Below the pieces are notes generated by a model. That model worked only from the letters and a program-made list of their open reading frames with translations. It was not told the DNA's origin and did not search any database. From Watersipora subatra (taxonomy: Eukaryota > Bryozoa > Gymnolaemata > Cheilostomatida > Watersiporidae): 64,000 bases of DNA. Within the stretch, counting starts at the first letter, position 1. The number at the start of each line of letters is the position of its first letter. Shown here piece by piece: positions 52,201 to 58,379 of this stretch. Position numbers and translations under genes: made by a program. The DNA lies in assembly GCF_963576615.1 (NCBI RefSeq), contig NC_088717.1:24951344-25015343 (forward strand). The letters are read 5' to 3'.

Positions 52201-55200
52201 AAATAGCGATACTTTCTGATAAGATCTACTAAAAAATTTTGTGTGTAAGTTCATTTTTAAACTTACCTGCGCATGCGGTGAGTCGGCGCCAATTCCAGTA
52301 TTGGCTCTGCCTCCACTGGCCAGTCCTCCATCCCATACAATAGTTTTGTAGTTAAAAACAGCATAGGTAGACTCACCGTCAGTAGATATAATCACTTGAA
52401 ATGTGTTTCTCTAAAACAAAACCGTATGTGAAGGAATTATGCCCTAGCATTGTTTCCTCAGGCATTCATAGCAAGTGAATAGAAATTGTAACTAACTGGG
52501 TAGGGAATGTGATCTGGGTTGCCACTAAAGAAAGATATCTTGTTCCACGAGACAGCGAGAGCATTCTTGGATGAGTATCTGGCAGTGGCAGCTTTTGACA
52601 CGCTTTCGTGAATAGCCGAGTCTACCTGAGATAGAAAACGCTCTCTTGGTGCTGTTGAGTAGGTAACAGACGCCTCCTTGTCTCTGTCAAATATCATTAC
52701 ATAGAAATAAATGATAAACTTAAATGCTTCCAGATTTGTTCAATAGCCAAATTGAGGATTAGAGCTGATTATGGTTGATTTATCAAAAAGTACTGGCATT
52801 TTTTTATCATTTGATGTTTGAAGTGAGCTGACTGACTAAATGTTTCAAGATTAAAATCAACAAAACTCGAACGCGATTACAGTGCTCAGATCAAGCAAAA
52901 GTGCACTTATAATGACTACTGTTGCAAAGAGACTGACAAAATTGAACTCAGCATATATCAGCTGATAAGCGATATAAGCGACAGCGGATACAAGCCGATA
53001 TCGACTATAACAACGGTAACAACTAGTGACGCCATTTTTCAAGTGTTTGTCTTTGGAGTATTTTAGTAATGATCATGTTTTGATAATTTTAATTTTAAAA
53101 CATCCTGACACTCGGATTACCTCAAGCATCAAAAACAATCGCCACTGATGAAAAAATAACGATAATTTCTGATAAGATTTTCTAACATTCCGGCCAAGTT
53201 TATCTTTACAGCACAAATACACTTTGACACGTTGTTAACTACAACTCAGGGAATTTATAGCCAGATTCTAAGGCTACTAGTAGCAAATAACGTCAGTGGT
53301 GATCAATTTTTAAATTATCTGACATATTGAAAATCACAGCATCGTTGAACTGCTGTCACAATTTACACTTTTATTACTCACAAACAAAATGTCATGATTA
53401 GGATTTTTCCTTAGAACAACATCAACAAGTTTTTGCAGCTATTACTGTAACACTTTTATGTGAAATTACGGAAAGTATAGATCAAAAGCAAAAGGAAAAT
53501 TTAAAATGAAATGTAACAGAAAAACTAACAAACAGAGATTAATCTCACAGCCAAATTGTGGTAAACATGTAACATTGAAAAAACACATTGAAAAAGCAGA
53601 ATACACAACTTCATCAAACAAAGGAGATGACTTCAGCGAATCTTTCTATGAAAATGATACCAACTCATTAAAGACATTCACAGCATTTTAGACACAGTGA
53701 ATTTCTATAACCAACTTATGTGGCTATATGTGTGTGTCTACATGTCTTACTCATTGAGAGGTAGTAAGAAACTATGTTCCATTTTCAACTGTCATATTCT
53801 TGAAAAACTCACGCAATAAAAAAGATTAAAATTGCAAACAAATTTTGACATAAACCAAATTAACAAATTAACTCTGAGAATGAAAGCTAGGCTGAATATT
53901 GACACCATATAACTATGCGTTATAGCCTCAGGTCTCCGCACATAAGTTATCTAAGAAGAAAGGAAGATAGACATACTATTTGTTTAAGATAAGCTAGGGA
54001 AGCAAGCTGATGATAAACGTGCTAATATTCACGTGTGTGGGAAGTCTCTACTCATGAGACCTAGAAAGAGAAAGTGGTGCGAGCTTACTCTTATTATTAT
54101 AGTGAAAGGGACTGGCGCTTGTATGTACCTATGTATATTGAATACGGAACTGCTTGACTCATTCTATTCAACTGCACACTTACACAAGATCATATATTGA
54201 TGATATTAAATAAAATAGTTTCCATATACTGGAGTACAATTATAATAATCTGATCTCCATCTCTAACTGCCTCTAGTACTAAACCATCTTCTAAAATTAG
54301 GGCTTCCTTATATTATGATAAACCCAGCAGAGGTAGGCTGATATCGGCAGATGGGGGTCGATATGGATGACTCAGCTGATGTGGCAGATTCGGCAGACAT
54401 TAGCAATCCCGAAATATAAGTCATAGCAACTACTGAACATTAATTAACAAACAAGAAACCCAATTGAAACACTAAATGATTTGATTAACTAAAATCCTGT
54501 ACAGCAATTAAAAAGATTTGCCAAACAAAAATTAGTAATAGATACTTAAAGCATATAAAATATAGCCGGGCACTATAATACTTTATAAAATATAGCCGGG
54601 CACTATAATACTTTATAAAATATAGCCGGGCACTATAATACTTTATAAAATATAGCCGGGCACTATAATACTTTATAAAATATAGCCGGGCACTATAATA
54701 CTTTATAAAATATAGCCGGGCACTATAATACTTTATAAAATATAGCCGGGCACTATAATACTTTATAAAATATAGCCGGGCACTATAATACTTTATAAAA
54801 TATAGCCGGGCACTATAATACTTTATAAAATATAGCCGGGCACTATAATACTTTATAAAATATAGCCGGGCACTATAATACTTTATAAAATATAACCGGG
54901 CACTATAATACTTTATAAAATATAGCCGGGCACTATAATACTTTATATAATATACCCGGGCACTATAATACTTTATATAATATAGCCGGGCACTATAATA
55001 CTTTATATAATATACCCGGGCACTATAATACTTTATATAATATAGCCGGGCACTATAATACTTTATAAGTTTTTATTGCCAACAACTTGGTTCCATTTTT
55101 ATTTTTCCATGATGATTAAAAGATTAATTTTCTGGTAGCGAAATGACATTATATAAATATCACTTCTATGTTTTTACTACAAACAGGTATCTAAAGCATA

Positions 55201-58200
55201 CCAATTTGCAGAGCATTACAACTACCAGCAAGATAATTTCATGTCTTTTGTATGGTTTGCCTTGAAACATTTTCTTTTTGATAGGTTCAGACAGGATCTC
55301 TTATTGATGCTGTTTGACTATGTCTTGTAAAATGGATTTTTCGATTAGTTAAACATGGAAAGCTAATATAGGTACGCAATAAACCCTTTTATATGCTACT
55401 GTGTAGAGTAATAGGTGAAGTGGTATCAAGTGAACCTTCACACTGCGATTAGACTTACTGGCTGTCAATTCTTGTAAGAAGTTTCATAATGACTTGCATG
55501 ACCTTGTTAGACTATGTTGCTAGAGTATCATGAGGCATACAGTATCATATATAATATACATTAAAGCTAAGTGGAGCAATCAGGGTTACAACATCTTGGC
55601 ATATGTGACTAAGTTTGACACACGAGAGAACATTTAACCTGCTGGTAAATGATGCCAGGAGACAATGTAAGTGAACCTCAAGTGATTGGCTATGTGCTAG
55701 AAAAAAAACATTGTCATAAACTCAAAAAACTGATTTGTATATGTCATGATTATTAAATGAAAAAAGTCTCAAAAGTGCCAGGCATTTATAGAGAGAGTAG
55801 CCTTTTGTTGTTACAAATTAAAGTTGTTCAGATGAAGTTTTCATAATTTGTAGTTTGACTAGATCATCACTAGACCATTTCATGTAAGAAATATAATCAA
55901 TGGTGAGTTTGAAGGAACAGGTGGCAAGCCTCGGCTCTCTTCACCTGTGATCATAAAATATCCTCGCTTAAGCTCTTAAGCTAAAACAAGTTTTTTGTCT
56001 CAATTGTAGTGGTTGCTAAGAATTTCAATAGTGATTTAGCATCGCAAAGCTGTTACTTACCATAATTGGTGCTATGTATTTGGCAGCAGAGCAGCAACTG
56101 GATATAATCTTAAAACTGCCAGTATAAAAACTGGTAAGTAATCAGCTATCCCAGCTTTATTTGTAGGTGGTATGCATTATATTAGTGCAACCCTACAGAA
56201 CCCTACAGATATTAAATAAACCCACTAGTTAGTCAAACTAGTCCTTGGGCAGTCCATGACTTGTGAGAGATCTTCAAGGATAACTACTATACATACAATT
56301 ACAATTAGGTGCAGAAGGTGACTGATTGGTGCAGATAATACAGAGTTACTTCACCATGCTGGAAGTAATGAGTTCAAAACATGTGTGATGCAAACTTTTT
56401 TCCAACCTATGTTATGGCTTCAGATGGACAGGCGGACACGGCTCTTATTATAGTAATGACCAGCACCTTTGCAGCTCTGCATGCCTTGAGAGATCATCGT
56501 GTGTAATAACTATGTGTACAATTATTCTTAGATGTGAAAAGGTGGTTGAGTGAGACAGATGTTAGTGCACTTGGCTGAGTACCTGAGTTCCTATTCGCTT
56601 TTTGAACACTCTTTGTGTGGCTTAAGAGTAAAGATTAGAGGGATTATTTTTCATCTAATTTTACAGATATCGATGACAGCAGCACACTTTAAACAAGGTT
56701 ATGACTTGGAGTCTGATAATAAGTTGACTCACTGTGTTTTTAGCAAGGTAACTATTCAATATAATACTTTTATCAGAAGTCATCAGAGATAGTTGGATTA
56801 GTTGTACCGCAGTGCTGAGATAGCAGCCTCTTATCTCTGACGCATACAATAAGAATCCTAAATATTACAGTCTGGACTCATCATCATTTACATTGTGAGT
56901 CATTTGAGATGATTATATTCTGATGAGTGTTTATTATTTATCTCTTACAAATGAAAATAAGTCTACAATAAAAATAGTAACTTTTAGAATAGACAAAGAA
57001 TCTTAACTAATTTAGACTTAATTTATACTATATAACTGGATATTGATTGAAGGTCAAGTACGAATCATAAAACCTTGTGTCAGAATATCTACTTACAGGT
57101 ATTCATCTGGGCGATACTGCATCCTTGCTTTGAATGCAACTATTGACAGAGGATCCTTTGAAGCATCGGCTAAAGGAAATCTAGCCTTAGGGAACTTTTT
57201 TAGTTCTTTGTCAATAGTTATATAACCATTAGTTGAAATCTGTAAATATAGGGCAAAAAGATAAATATATATGTAAGTGCTAAAGAACTGAAAATTGATA
57301 TTAGCTCAATATGACACCGTCTCGTGTTTTTCAGCTTCTTTAATACCATCTTTGGCAACAAGTTTTATCTTCAAGATATTCTCAAAAGCAGTAACAACCT
57401 TTTTTTAATTTAATTCAGAGCTAAAGCACATGAGATTTGCTTTAAAAAAAGGAAACATGTCAATTTAGCAAGCTAACTATAATTAGAAAGAGCACAAGTA
57501 AGTGAATGGGAAAAAGATAGAGTAAGAAATAAGAGAATGAGACAATCACAGAATGAGAGAGTGAGAGAGTGAGAGAGTGAGAGAGTGAGAGAGTGAGAGA
57601 GTGTGAGAGAGAGAGAGAGAGTGAGAGAGAGAGAGTGAGAGAGTAAGAGAGTGAGAGAGTGAGAGAGTGAGGGAGTGAGAGAGTGAGAGAGTGAGAGAGT
57701 GAGAGAGTGAGAGAGAGAGAGTGAGAGAGAGAGAGAGAGAGTGAGAGAGTGAGAGAGTGAGAGAGTGAGAGAGTGAGAGAGTGAGAGAGTGAGGGAGTGA
57801 GGGAGTGAGAGAGTGAGAGAGTGAGAAAGTGAGAGAGTGAGAAAGTGAGAGAGTGAGAGAGTGAGAGAGTGAGACAGAAAGAGAGTGAGACAGAAAGAGA
57901 GTGAGACAGAAAGAGAGTGAGACAGAAGGAGAGAAAAAAAGAAAGTGAGAACGTGAGAAGAGGTGAAAGAGAGTGAGTGAGAGAAAGTGAGTGAGAGAGA
58001 GTGAGAGAAAGAGTGTGAGATTGTAGGAGAGTGAGAGAGAGAGTGAGAGAGAGAGTGAGATAGAGAGTGAGGGTGTGTGAGAGAGTGAAAGAGAGGGCGT
58101 GAAGAGAATGAAAAAGAGAGAAAATATTTATGAGAGAGAGAGGTAAAGAGAAGATGAAAGAAAGCGAAAGAGAGGGGGAGAGATAAAGAAAGAGAGTAAG

Positions 58201-58338
58201 AAAGAAAGAGAGAGAGTGAGTGTGAGAGAATAAGAGCAAGAGATAGAGAAAGAGAGGGTGTGAAAAAGAGGGATAGAGAAAGAAAGAGAGGGTGCGAGAG
58301 AGAGTGTGTGTGCGTGCGTGCGCGTGTGTGTGTGTGGG

Positions 58339-58379
<41 letters not shown>

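Larger units (their letters stand above)
49097..52266 (-). other. mesh intron between exons 5 and 6
   Basis: It holds a 10-bp satellite (49245-49850), a PIF/Harbinger-like MITE (50410-50788) and a family A MITE touching the exon 5 donor (51735-52260). Confidence 0.65.
52684..57096 (-). other. mesh intron between exons 3 and 4
   Basis: It holds a family A MITE (52765-53212), a 30-bp satellite (54548-55068) and a SINE-like family C copy (56430-56610). The small ORF at 53506-53691 resembles nothing I know. Confidence 0.6.

Noticed and set aside
53506-53691. Small Lys/Thr-rich ORF
   Set aside because: Isolated in an intron, with no homology or promoter that I can see.
54548-55068. CRISPR-like regular repeat
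   Set aside because: Units are contiguous with no spacers, no cas genes occur, and the DNA is eukaryotic.
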